Source: CAZGUH01 sp964529005 (lineage in GTDB: Bacteria; Actinomycetota; Acidimicrobiia; Acidimicrobiales; Ilumatobacteraceae). Taken from it: a stretch of DNA of 64,000 bases. The notes under the pieces were generated by a model. The model did not search any database and was not told the DNA's origin. It saw only the letters and a list, made by a program, of their open reading frames with translations. This document shows positions 32,715 through 41,140 of this stretch, in pieces; the first letter of the stretch is position 1, and each line of letters starts with the position of its first letter. The translations under genes were made by a program, and so were the position numbers. The DNA lies in assembly GCA_964529005.1 (NCBI GenBank), contig CAZGUH010000003.1, forward strand, positions 88,613 through 152,612, read 5' to 3'.

Positions 32715-34059
32715 CACTCGCCGCCTCGCCGTGATCGGCGGTGGCCTCGCGGGGATCAGCGCCGCGCTCACGGCGGCCGACGCCGGCGCGAACGTGACGT
32801 TGCTCGAACGCCGTCGCCGTCTCGGTGGGCGGACATGGTCGTTCACGCGCAATGGCCTCGTGATGGACAATGGCCAGCACGTCGTCATGCGATGCTGCAC
32901 CGAGTACCTCCGCTTCGTCGAGCGCATCGGCGCGGCGTCGCTGGTGACGATGCAACCTCGCCTCGACGTCGCCGTCCTCGCGCCTGCTCGACGTGCTGCG
33001 CGGATCGCCCGCTCGACCCTTCCGTCACCGCTCCACCTCGCCGGTTCGCTGCTGCGCTACCCGCACCTCACGATCCGCGAGAAGGTGGCGGCAGCGCGTG
33101 CGATGCGCGCCATGCAGCGCGTCGGCCCCGACGATCGCGACGCGGACGCGCGCAGCTTCGGCGATTGGCTGATCGAGCACGGCCAGAGCGAGCGCGCAAT
33201 CAGCGTGCTGTGGGACCTCATCGCTCGACCCACGCTCAACGTCGACGCACGCCAGGCGTCGCTGGCGCTGGCCGCCAAGGTGTTCCGCACCGGCTTCCTC
33301 GATTCGGTGTCGGGTGGCGATCTCGGATGGCCGACCGCTCCCCTCGCGACGCTGCACGACGAGCTCGCCACCGCGGCGCTGCGCGCCAGCGGGGTCGAGA
33401 TCGTCACCGGCGTGACCGTCAACGCGGTCACTGCCGACGGCAACGGCTTCGAGGTGTGCGCCTCAGACCGGCACTGGACTGCGGACGCCGTGATCGTCGC
33501 GCTCCCGCCCGCCGCGACGCGCGCTGTGCTCCCTGCGGCGGCCCACGCCGGGCTTCCACCGCGGGAGCTGAGCTCGTCGCCTATCGTCAACGTGCATCTC
33601 GTGTACGACCGTCGCGTCACCGACCTGCCGTTCGCTGCGGCTGTCGACTCACCGGTCCAGTTCGTGTTCGATCGCACCACCTCGTCGGGCATGCGCGCTC
33701 CCGGCCAATACCTGGTGGTGTCGCTCTCGGCTGCAGACGCACACATCGCGACGCGTGCGACCGAGCTGGTCCGCACGATGTCCGAGGCGCTCGCAGACCT
33801 GCTGCCGGCGGCCGCCGGCGCGGTGCTCACCGACGCGATGGTGACGCGCGAGCGTGACGCCACGTTCCTCGCCACGCCGGGCAGCCGCTCGGCGCGGCCC
33901 GCAGCGCGCACGGCGATCGACGGGTTGACGATCGCCGGGGCGTGGACCGACACCGGATGGCCCGACACCATGGAGGGAGCCGTGCGAAGTGGGCAGACCG
34001 CAGCGCATCAGGCGTTGCACCATCGACGGACCGCTCGCCCAGCGGTGACGGCGCCATGA
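32707..34059 (+). CDS. hpnE: Hydroxysqualene dehydroxylase HpnE
   Basis: 450 aa from a GTG overlapping the hpnD stop by 8 nt (GTGCCTGA). FAD-dependent amine-oxidase-like protein: N-terminal dinucleotide motif AVIGGGLAGISAALTAADAG, then LLERRRRLGGRTWSF, and a C-terminal FAD segment TIAGAWTDTGWPDTMEGAVRSG. It reduces hydroxysqualene to squalene in the HpnCDE pathway. Ends with ATGA shared with the polyprenyl synthase start. Related to phytoene desaturases, but the context fixes the HpnE assignment. Confidence 0.93.
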   Translation: MPDTRRLAVIGGGLAGISAALTAADAGANVTLLERRRRLGGRTWSFTRNGLVMDNGQHVVMRCCTEYLRFVERIGAASLVTMQPRLDVAVLAPARRAARIARSTLPSPLHLAGSLLRYPHLTIREKVAAARAMRAMQRVGPDDRDADARSFGDWLIEHGQSERAISVLWDLIARPTLNVDARQASLALAAKVFRTGFLDSVSGGDLGWPTAPLATLHDELATAALRASGVEIVTGVTVNAVTADGNGFEVCASDRHWTADAVIVALPPAATRAVLPAAAHAGLPPRELSSSPIVNVHLVYDRRVTDLPFAAAVDSPVQFVFDRTTSSGMRAPGQYLVVSLSAADAHIATRATELVRTMSEALADLLPAAAGAVLTDAMVTRERDATFLATPGSRSARPAARTAIDGLTIAGAWTDTGWPDTMEGAVRSGQTAAHQALHHRRTARPAVTAP

Positions 34060-35066
34060 GCACGGTCACCGTGCCCGCCGTGCTGCGTCGCACGCGCGCC
34101 CTGGCGATGCCGGCGCTGCACGACGCCGTCGAACGGCTGCCACCCCGCCTGCGCCTCCCCGCGCAGTATCACCTCGGGTGGGTCGACGTCGACGGGCGTC
34201 CCGTCGAGAGCGACGGCGGCAAGAACATCCGCGCCGCCCTTGCGCTGCTGTCGGCGGCGGCCGTGGGGGCGGACGAGGTCATCGGCGTGCCGGGCGCGGT
34301 GGCGATCGAGCTCGTGCACAACTTCTCCCTGATCCACGACGACTTGATGGACGACGACCGCGAGCGCCGTCACCGGTTGACCGTGTGGGCGGCGTACACC
34401 CCCGCGGTGGCGATCATCGTCGGTGACGCGCTGGCGACGTTGGCGACGCAGGTGCTGCTCGACGCACCGCCGCCCGCGAACGCTCGGGCGCTGGCAGCGC
34501 TCCAGTCCGCCACCGCGCACATGATCGCCGGACAGGCCGACGACCTCGCGTTCGAGGGCCGTCACGACGTCGCGCTCGACGACTGCATCGAGATGGCACG
34601 CGGCAAGACCGGAGCGCTTCTCGGATGTGCGGCCTCGCTGGGCGCGATCCTCGCCGATGCATCCGAAGCGCGTGTCGAGGCGCTCGCCGCGTTCGGCATG
34701 CACCTCGGCATCGCGTTCCAGGCCGTCGACGACATTCTCGGCATATGGGGCGATCCCGCCGTCACCGGCAAACCCGTGTGCAGCGACATCCACCAGCGCA
34801 AGAACACGATCCCGATCGTGGCCGCGCTCGAACAGTCGGGCTCCGACGAGCTGCGCGCACTGCTCGGCGCCGAGACGATCACCGATTCCGACGCGGCGCG
34901 CGCCGCGATGCTCATCGACGACCACGGCGGCCGAGCGGTCACCGAGAAGATCGCCGCGTCGTCGTTGAACGCCGCGCTCGACGCGCTCGAGCGCGTCGAC
35001 CCGCCCGCGGCCGCGGCGGCGGAGCTGACGGCGGTCGCAAACTTCGTGGTGGGGCGCGACAAGTGA
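34056..35066 (+). CDS. Polyprenyl (farnesyl) diphosphate synthase
   Basis: 336 aa from the ATG overlapping the hpnE stop. Trans-isoprenyl diphosphate synthase with the first Asp-rich motif DDLMDDDRERR (after FSLIH) and a second site DDILGIWGD, where the usual last Asp of DDXXD is Gly. Chain-length residues before the first motif (VHNFSLIH) do not settle the product, but the operon context makes farnesyl diphosphate the obvious one, the substrate of HpnD. A longer-chain product cannot be excluded. Overlaps shc by 4 nt (GTGA). Confidence 0.9.
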   Translation: MSTVTVPAVLRRTRALAMPALHDAVERLPPRLRLPAQYHLGWVDVDGRPVESDGGKNIRAALALLSAAAVGADEVIGVPGAVAIELVHNFSLIHDDLMDDDRERRHRLTVWAAYTPAVAIIVGDALATLATQVLLDAPPPANARALAALQSATAHMIAGQADDLAFEGRHDVALDDCIEMARGKTGALLGCAASLGAILADASEARVEALAAFGMHLGIAFQAVDDILGIWGDPAVTGKPVCSDIHQRKNTIPIVAALEQSGSDELRALLGAETITDSDAARAAMLIDDHGGRAVTEKIAASSLNAALDALERVDPPAAAAAELTAVANFVVGRDK

Positions 35067-36943
35067 CCGCGCTCGACACCGACCAGCAGGCCATCGGCGC
35101 GGCGATCGACCGCGGTGTCGATGCGCTGCGCGCGATGCAGGACCGTGCGGGGTGGTGGAAGGGCATCCTCGACACCAACGTGACGATGGACGCCGAGGAC
35201 CTGATGCTGCGACACGTCCTCGGGGTGCTCGACGCGGACCTCGTCGAGAAGGCGGCGCGCTGGATCCGCTCGCAGCAGCGCGACGACGGGTCGTGGGCGA
35301 CGTTCCACGGTGGCCCCGCTGACCTCTCCACGACCGTCGAGGCATACGTGGCGTTGCGGCTCGCCGGCGACGACCCGGCCAGCGCGCACATGAACGCCGC
35401 GGCCGAGATCGCGCGCGCCGCGGGCGGGGTGGAGAACACCCGCGTGTTCACGCGGTTCTGGCTCGCCCTCCTGGGGTTATGGTCGTGGGACGACCTTCCC
35501 GCGACGCCGCCCGAGGTGATCCTGCTGCCCCGGTGGGCGCCGCTGAACATCTACGACTTCGCCTGCTGGGCCCGCCAGACGATCGTGCCGCTCACAGTCG
35601 TCGCGGCGCACCGCCCTGTGCACCCCGTGACGTTCACCGTCGAGGAGCTGCGCAGCTGGCAACAGCACTCGCCGGCCCGGCCGCGCACACGCGGCGGACG
35701 AGCCCTCGTGGCTCTCGACCGTGTGCTGCGGCGCTACGAGCGCCGACCGCTGCGACGGCTGCGCGCCCGTGCGCTGCGTCGAGCCGAGACGTGGATCGTC
35801 GAGCGCCAGGAGGCCGACGGATCGTGGGGCGGCATCCAGCCGCCGTGGGTCTACTCGATGATCGCCCTGCGGCTGCTCGGCTACCCGCTCGACCACCCGG
35901 TGATGGTGCGCGCGTTCGCGGGTCTCGACGCGTTCAGCGTGCACGAAGACGGCGCCCGCCGCCTGGAGGCGTGCCAGTCGCCGGTGTGGGACACGGCGCT
36001 GGCGACGATCGCGTTGCACGATTGCGGCGTCGCGCCGAGCGATCCCACGTTGCGCGCCGCCGAGCGCTGGCTGCTCGGCGAGGAGGTGCGCATCCGCGGC
36101 GATTGGGCGGTTCGCCGTCCGCATCTCCCTCCCGGCGGGTGGGCGTTCGAGTTCGCCAACGACAACTATCCCGATGTCGACGACACCGCCGAGGTGGTGC
36201 TGGCGCTGCTGGCGACGCGCGATGCGCCCGACGGCGCGTGGGGCGCGGGCGATGCCGTCGAACGCGGCGTCCGATGGGTCCTCGGCATGCAGTGTCGCGA
36301 CGGCGGATGGGCCGCGTTCGACGTCGACAACACGCGCACGCTCGCTCGCGATCTGCCGTTCTGCGACTTCGGTGAGGTGATCGACCCTCCGAGCGCGGAC
36401 GTCACCGCGCACGTGGTCGAGATGCTCGCCGCGGTCGGCCGCCCCGGGCAGGCGATGCAGCGGGGTGTCGAATGGCTGTGGCGGGCTCAGGAGGCGGATG
36501 GGTCGTGGTTCGGCCGCTGGGGCGCGAACCACGTGTACGGCACCGGTCACGTGGCGCCGGCGCTCGTCGCCGCCGGTGTCGACCCGGACGATCCCCGTCT
36601 GCGCCGCGCCCGCCAATGGCTCCTCGATCACCAGAACAACGACGGCGGCTGGGGCGAGGACATGCGCTCCTACCGCGACCCGCAGTGGATCGGCCGCGGC
36701 ACGTCGACGCCGTCGCAGACCGCGTGGGCGCTCCTCGGCCTGCTGGCGCTCGGCGAGCGCGGGCGCGCCGTCGAGCAGGGAATCGCCTACCTGCTGCGCA
36801 CGCAGCGCGACGACGGCAGGTGGGACGAGCCGCAGTACACGGGCACCGGCTTCCCCGGCGACTTCTTCATCAACTACCACCTGTACAGACACGTGTTCCC
36901 CCTCATGGCACTCGGCCGCTACCGACGGAGGAGCGATGCGTGA
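35063..36943 (+). CDS. shc: Squalene-hopene cyclase
   Basis: 626 aa from the GTG at 35063. Cyclises squalene to hopene or hopanol, peripheral on the inner membrane. The protonating DXDD motif is at D371-D374 (YPDVDDTAEV). Several QW repeats are visible, such as QRDDGSWATF, QEADGSWGGI, QCRDGGWAAFD, QEADGSWFGRWG and QNNDGGWGED. Ends with the conserved GTGFPGDFFINYHLYRHVFPLMALGRY. Length is normal. It overlaps polyprenyl synthase by 4 nt and the next gene by 8 nt, so expression is coupled through the whole operon. Confidence 0.97.
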   Translation: MTALDTDQQAIGAAIDRGVDALRAMQDRAGWWKGILDTNVTMDAEDLMLRHVLGVLDADLVEKAARWIRSQQRDDGSWATFHGGPADLSTTVEAYVALRLAGDDPASAHMNAAAEIARAAGGVENTRVFTRFWLALLGLWSWDDLPATPPEVILLPRWAPLNIYDFACWARQTIVPLTVVAAHRPVHPVTFTVEELRSWQQHSPARPRTRGGRALVALDRVLRRYERRPLRRLRARALRRAETWIVERQEADGSWGGIQPPWVYSMIALRLLGYPLDHPVMVRAFAGLDAFSVHEDGARRLEACQSPVWDTALATIALHDCGVAPSDPTLRAAERWLLGEEVRIRGDWAVRRPHLPPGGWAFEFANDNYPDVDDTAEVVLALLATRDAPDGAWGAGDAVERGVRWVLGMQCRDGGWAAFDVDNTRTLARDLPFCDFGEVIDPPSADVTAHVVEMLAAVGRPGQAMQRGVEWLWRAQEADGSWFGRWGANHVYGTGHVAPALVAAGVDPDDPRLRRARQWLLDHQNNDGGWGEDMRSYRDPQWIGRGTSTPSQTAWALLGLLALGERGRAVEQGIAYLLRTQRDDGRWDEPQYTGTGFPGDFFINYHLYRHVFPLMALGRYRRRSDA

Positions 36944-38447
36944 CGTCCTGATCGCGACGCCGATGGGCATCGAACGCCGTGCCGTTCGGCGATCGGTGCT
37001 GTCCGCGGCGGTGCACGTCACCGGCGTCGGAACGGCGCGCGCCCACGCCGCCGCGGAGAAGCTCGCCGCCGCGCCGAGCGCGCCCGTGGCGATCGCCGGG
37101 TTCGCCGGTGGCCTGCGCGCTGATCAACGTCCGGGTCAGGTGGTGGTGGCGACGGAGGTGCGGATCGCCAACGGCGCCCGCACCGGGTTGCCGATCCCGG
37201 GCGCAGAGGCGCTTGCCGCGCAGCTACGGCGCGGCGGCCTTGACGTCGTCGCCGGGCCGATCGTGTCGAGCCGGTCTCCTGCCTGGGGGCGGCGGCGCGC
37301 CGAGCTCGCGGCGAGCGGCGCTCTGGCCGTCGACATGGAGTCCGCATGGCTCGCCGGGCCGCTGCTGGCTCGTGACCCTCACCGCGTCGCGGTCGTGCGC
37401 GTGCTCGTCGACACCCCCGATCACGAGATCTACTCGCCGACGCTGATGCGCGCCGCCTTGCCCGCGTACCGCGCCTTGAGCCGCGTGGCGCCGGCGATCG
37501 AGGCATGGGCAGCCGCCGTCGGCCCTCGGCGTGTCGTGCTGGCTCGGCCGCGGTCGTTCTGCGCCGGGGTGGAACGGGCGATCGCGACCGTCCGCCGGGC
37601 GCTCGAGCTCTACGGGTCGCCGGTGTACGTGCGCCGCCAGATCGTGCACAACACGCACGTGGTGGACGAGCTGCGCGCCGCCGGCGCGGTGTTCGTCGAC
37701 GACCTCGACGAGGTCCCCCGCGGCGCGGTCGCGGTCATCGCCGCTCACGGCGTTGCGCCCGCAGTGCGCGAGCAGGGCGCGCAGCGGTCGCTGCGGATGA
37801 TCGACGCGACGTGCCCGCTCGTCGCCAAGGTGCACAACGAAGCCCGGGCGCGCGTGCGCGACGGGTACTCGATCGTGCTCATCGGCCACGCGGATCACGA
37901 AGAGATCGAGGGGACGCGCGGCGAGGCGCCCGAGGCGATCCACGTCATCAGCGACGTCGATGATGTCGACACCCTCGACCTGTCGCAGCCCGGCCGGGTC
38001 GCGTACCTGACGCAGACGACGCTCGCTCTCGACGAGACCGCAGCTGTCGTCGACCGGCTGCGCCAGCGGTTCCCAGGGATCGTCGCGCCCCGCGCCGACG
38101 ACATCTGCTACGCGACGCAGAACCGTCAACATGCTGTGCGGGCCCTCGCCGGCGCCTGTGACCTGATGATCGTCGTCGGCTCGCGGAACTCGTCCAACTC
38201 CACGCGCCTCGCCGAAGTCGCGAGCCGCGCTGGCGTCGACGCCCACCTGGTCGACGACGAGACCGCGCTCGACCTGTCGTGGCTCGCACGAGCCCGCACC
38301 ATCGGGGTGACCGCCGGCGCGTCGGCGCCCGATCACCTCGTGCGCCGCGTCGTCGACCGCCTGTCGTGCCTCGGCCCCGTCGAGGTGGTCGACCAGGACG
38401 GGTCCGACGAAGACATCCGCTTCCCCCTTCCCGCCGAGGTGCGCTAG
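36936..38447 (+). CDS. HpnG-type nucleosidase fused to IspH (HMBPP reductase)
   Basis: 503 aa with two domains. Residues 1-190 resemble the hopanoid-associated nucleoside phosphorylase HpnG (VLIATPMGIERRAVR, GTARAHAAAEKL, IAGFAGGLR, AVDMESAWLA), which removes adenine from adenosylhopane to give ribosylhopane. Residues from 200 are a complete IspH/LytB: 4Fe-4S cysteines C209 (SFCAGVERAI), C293 (DATCPLVAK) and C391 (DICYATQNRQ), with VHNTHVV and the EGTRGEA segment. IspH makes isopentenyl and dimethylallyl diphosphate in the MEP pathway. GGAGGAG precedes the ATG, which overlaps shc. One protein thus joins precursor supply and a late hopanoid step. Confidence 0.9.
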   Translation: MRDVLIATPMGIERRAVRRSVLSAAVHVTGVGTARAHAAAEKLAAAPSAPVAIAGFAGGLRADQRPGQVVVATEVRIANGARTGLPIPGAEALAAQLRRGGLDVVAGPIVSSRSPAWGRRRAELAASGALAVDMESAWLAGPLLARDPHRVAVVRVLVDTPDHEIYSPTLMRAALPAYRALSRVAPAIEAWAAAVGPRRVVLARPRSFCAGVERAIATVRRALELYGSPVYVRRQIVHNTHVVDELRAAGAVFVDDLDEVPRGAVAVIAAHGVAPAVREQGAQRSLRMIDATCPLVAKVHNEARARVRDGYSIVLIGHADHEEIEGTRGEAPEAIHVISDVDDVDTLDLSQPGRVAYLTQTTLALDETAAVVDRLRQRFPGIVAPRADDICYATQNRQHAVRALAGACDLMIVVGSRNSSNSTRLAEVASRAGVDAHLVDDETALDLSWLARARTIGVTAGASAPDHLVRRVVDRLSCLGPVEVVDQDGSDEDIRFPLPAEVR

Positions 38448-39455
38448 ATGCCGATCCCGCTTCGACAGAACATCCGCGTCGCCCGCTACCTGTGGCAGCA
38501 GAAGCGCGCCAAGCGGGAGAAGTTCCCGCTGCTGGTGGAGATCGAGCCGCTGTTCACGTGCAACCTCTCGTGCCCTGGCTGCGGGAAGATCCAACACCCG
38601 ACCGAGATCCTTCGCCGCCGCCTGAGCGTCGAGGACGTGCTCACCGCGATGGAGGAGTGCGGCGCGCCGATGGTCTCGATCGCAGGCGGCGAACCGCTGC
38701 TCCACGACGACATCGAGCGCATGGTGAAGGAGTTGGTGAAGCGCAAGATCTTCGTCTACCTGTGCACGAACGCGGTGCTGATGTCGCGCCGGCTCGACCG
38801 GTTCACGCCGTCGCCGTACTTCTCGTGGGTCGTGCACGTCGACGGGTTGCGCGAGCGCCACGACGCGGCGGTCGACCGGGATGGGGTCTTCGACACCGCG
38901 ATCGCGGCGATCCGCGCGGCGAAGGACCGCGGCTTCCGCGTCACCACCAACTCGACGTTCTTCAGCACCGACTCTCCGAAGACCGTGCGCGACGTTCTCG
39001 ACTTCCTGAACGACGAGGTCAAGGTCGACGCGATGATGATCTCGCCCGCGTACGCCTACGAGAAGGCGCCGGACCAGGAGCACTTCCTCGGCGTGCGCCA
39101 GACGCAGGAGCTGTTCCGCGCCGCCTTCGCGGACAAGCGCCGGCGCCGGTGGCGGTTGAACCACAGCCCGATGTTCCTCGATTTCCTCGAAGGCCGCCTC
39201 GACCTGGAATGCACCGCGTGGGCGATCCCGTCGTACTCGGTGCTCGGATGGCAACGGCCGTGCTACCTGATGAGCGACGGGTACGTCGGCAGCTACACCG
39301 AGCTGGTCGAGACGACCGACTGGGAGAAGTACGGCCGGGGGCGAGACCCGCGTTGCGCGAACTGCATGGCGCACTGCGGCTACGAGCCGACCGCGGTCGT
39401 CGCCACCACGCAGTCGCTACGCGAGTCGTTGCGCGCTCTCGTCCACACGCGCTGA
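38448..39455 (+). CDS. hpnH: Adenosyl-hopene transferase, radical SAM HpnH
   Basis: 335 aa starting at the base after the previous stop (TAGATG). Radical SAM cluster motif C38-NLS-C42-PG-C45, preceded by LLVEIEPLF, and a C-terminal SPASM-like cysteine pair in CANCMAHCGYEPTA. HpnH couples a 5'-deoxyadenosyl radical to diploptene to make adenosylhopane, the precursor of extended hopanoids. Together with the HpnG domain upstream it implies C35 side-chain hopanoids in this organism. Its 3' end overlaps the convergent YbhN-like gene by 39 nt. Confidence 0.95.
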   Translation: MPIPLRQNIRVARYLWQQKRAKREKFPLLVEIEPLFTCNLSCPGCGKIQHPTEILRRRLSVEDVLTAMEECGAPMVSIAGGEPLLHDDIERMVKELVKRKIFVYLCTNAVLMSRRLDRFTPSPYFSWVVHVDGLRERHDAAVDRDGVFDTAIAAIRAAKDRGFRVTTNSTFFSTDSPKTVRDVLDFLNDEVKVDAMMISPAYAYEKAPDQEHFLGVRQTQELFRAAFADKRRRRWRLNHSPMFLDFLEGRLDLECTAWAIPSYSVLGWQRPCYLMSDGYVGSYTELVETTDWEKYGRGRDPRCANCMAHCGYEPTAVVATTQSLRESLRALVHTR

Positions 39456-40484
39456 ACGAGCCTCAGCCGCGACCGCGTCCAGCGCCGCTGCGGTGCGGCG
39501 CAGGAACAGTCCGAGCACCAAACCCGGGATGATCGGGATCCAGAACGCGAACACGCGGTGAGCGATGACCGCGACCAGCGCGACCTCGAGCGGCACACCG
39601 ACCATCTGGAGCGCGAACGTGAGCGCGGCGTCCATCCCGCCGGTGCCGATGAACGGCACCGGAGCGGCCTGCGCCAGGTAGCCGATGACGTACACCAGTC
39701 CGAGCGCAGGCAGGCTCGGGCCTTCCCCGAACGCGTGCAGCGCGCCCCACAGGCTGGCGATGTCACCGAGCCAATAGGCCGCGGCCCAGAGCAACGCGCC
39801 GCGCTCATGGCGGTCAGCGACGAAGCGGCGCGCCCACCACGCAGCGGACACGCCGGTGGCGAGGGCCTGGCGGATCCTGCCGCCGGTCGGAGCGGCCCAG
39901 CGGGCGACGCGCCGCTCGCTGGTGAACCACGCGGCGGCGAGCCACACGATCGGGACGCCGACGATCCATGGCATCGTGGCGCCGAGCGGGGCGTCGGCGC
40001 GCACGAGCGTGAGCACCGCCGCAGTCCAGGCGACGATCGCGAACACGAAGTAGACGACCGTGTTCAAGCCGATCAGGCGCACGGCCGCATCTCGCCGCTC
40101 GACGTCGAGACGGCGCATCGCCCAGTAGTTCACGGCCAGGCCGGCCGCGCCGCCGACCGCGACCACCTGGGACACGGCGAAGCTCGTGAGGATCACCCGG
40201 AACGCGAGGCGCGGTGGAACGTCGGGACCGCCTTCGAACGCCAGGGAACGGCGGAACACCCCGGCGTATCCGCCGAACACGACGACCTGACCGACCGCGC
40301 ACACGGCCAGCCATTGGCCGTCGCCTTCCCGCAACGTCGTCCGCAGGTTGGAGAAACCAGCGGCGCGGCCGATCAGCACCACGATCAGCGCGAGCGCGGC
40401 CAGAGCCACCACGATTCCGAGCGCGATGCGCCGTGCGCTGACGTGCGGGTGGCGGTCCTCGTTGGTCTCGGTGGACTCGCTCAT
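39417..40484 (-). CDS. Lysylphosphatidylglycerol synthase-like (YbhN/UPF0104) membrane protein
   Basis: 355 aa with about eight hydrophobic segments, beginning at residue 20 (IALGIVVALAALALIVVLIG). The pattern GYAGVFRRSLAF, GLNTVVYFVFAIVAW and VPFIGTGGMDAAL matches the transmembrane domain family of MprF-like flippases and YbhN proteins. Such proteins move or modify lipids; some sit in hopanoid clusters (HpnN is different). The ATG overlaps the PAP2 stop (ATGA). The position beside the hopanoid operon, and the acyltransferase and PAP2 upstream, suggest lipid handling, but this is inference. Confidence 0.82.
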   Translation of the reverse strand: MSESTETNEDRHPHVSARRIALGIVVALAALALIVVLIGRAAGFSNLRTTLREGDGQWLAVCAVGQVVVFGGYAGVFRRSLAFEGGPDVPPRLAFRVILTSFAVSQVVAVGGAAGLAVNYWAMRRLDVERRDAAVRLIGLNTVVYFVFAIVAWTAAVLTLVRADAPLGATMPWIVGVPIVWLAAAWFTSERRVARWAAPTGGRIRQALATGVSAAWWARRFVADRHERGALLWAAAYWLGDIASLWGALHAFGEGPSLPALGLVYVIGYLAQAAPVPFIGTGGMDAALTFALQMVGVPLEVALVAVIAHRVFAFWIPIIPGLVLGLFLRRTAAALDAVAAEARSARVDESAQRLA

Positions 40485-41140
40485 CGCGTCACCGCCCGCG
40501 CCGCCAGTCCGAGCGCGGCTCCGGCGGCGACGTCGGCGGCGTAGTGGTTGCCGGTGGCGAGCACGATGGCGGCCACCGCGGCGGGATACGACAGCCACCA
40601 CGCCCGGCCCCATGTCGAGCGCGAGCGGTGCGCCAGGCCGATGCCGCTCACCACCGCGAACGCGACGTGATAGCTCGGCATCGCCGCGATCGGGTTGTAG
40701 AACCGCACCAGCGTCGGGTCGTCGAGATCGATCCCCTGCTCCCCCAGCATGTCGACGTAGCCGTCCATCATCCGCGGCGGCGCGGTCGGGAACAGCGCGA
40801 ACACGGGCAGCGCGCCGAGAAACGCGGCCACTGCGGCCCGCCGCTCGCGCTCGAAGCATTCGGCGCCCTGGCGTCGCAGCAGCATCAGCCATCCGACGCT
40901 CAACGACACGTTGCCGGCCGCGTAGCCGGCGCTCAGCGCAGTGGCGAGGCGCGGCCACCGCATCGCCAGCTGCTGCGCGCGGCGCTCGATGTCGAGCCCG
41001 GCGCGGCCTTCTGCCGACAGCACACGCCGCGCGTTGCGGCGTGCTCGGGCGCGCCCAGCGTCGGTCCACACCAACCGCCGCGCCCCGAGGTAGCAGCCGT
41101 ACGCGCCGAGGGCGATGGCCACCTCGCGCCGGCCGCTCAC
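40481..41140 (-). CDS. PAP2 family phosphatase/phosphotransferase
   Basis: 219 aa integral membrane protein. The PAP2 active-site pieces are present in the inositolphosphotransferase-like variant: FPTAPPRMMDGY, MPSYHVAFAVV and ATGNHYAADVAAG, where the histidines and aspartate form the phosphohistidine site. Members dephosphorylate lipid phosphates or transfer phosphoinositol groups. The GTG start overlaps the acyltransferase stop by 4 nt and the gene's own stop overlaps the YbhN-like start, so three genes are coupled. Substrate unknown. Confidence 0.85.
   Translation of the reverse strand: MSGRREVAIALGAYGCYLGARRLVWTDAGRARARRNARRVLSAEGRAGLDIERRAQQLAMRWPRLATALSAGYAAGNVSLSVGWLMLLRRQGAECFERERRAAVAAFLGALPVFALFPTAPPRMMDGYVDMLGEQGIDLDDPTLVRFYNPIAAMPSYHVAFAVVSGIGLAHRSRSTWGRAWWLSYPAAVAAIVLATGNHYAADVAAGAALGLAARAVTR

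Noticed and set aside
33942..34055. Longer N-terminus for the polyprenyl synthase
   Set aside because: It would lie over the conserved HpnE C-terminal FAD segment; the ATGA overlap at 34056 fits the operon pattern.
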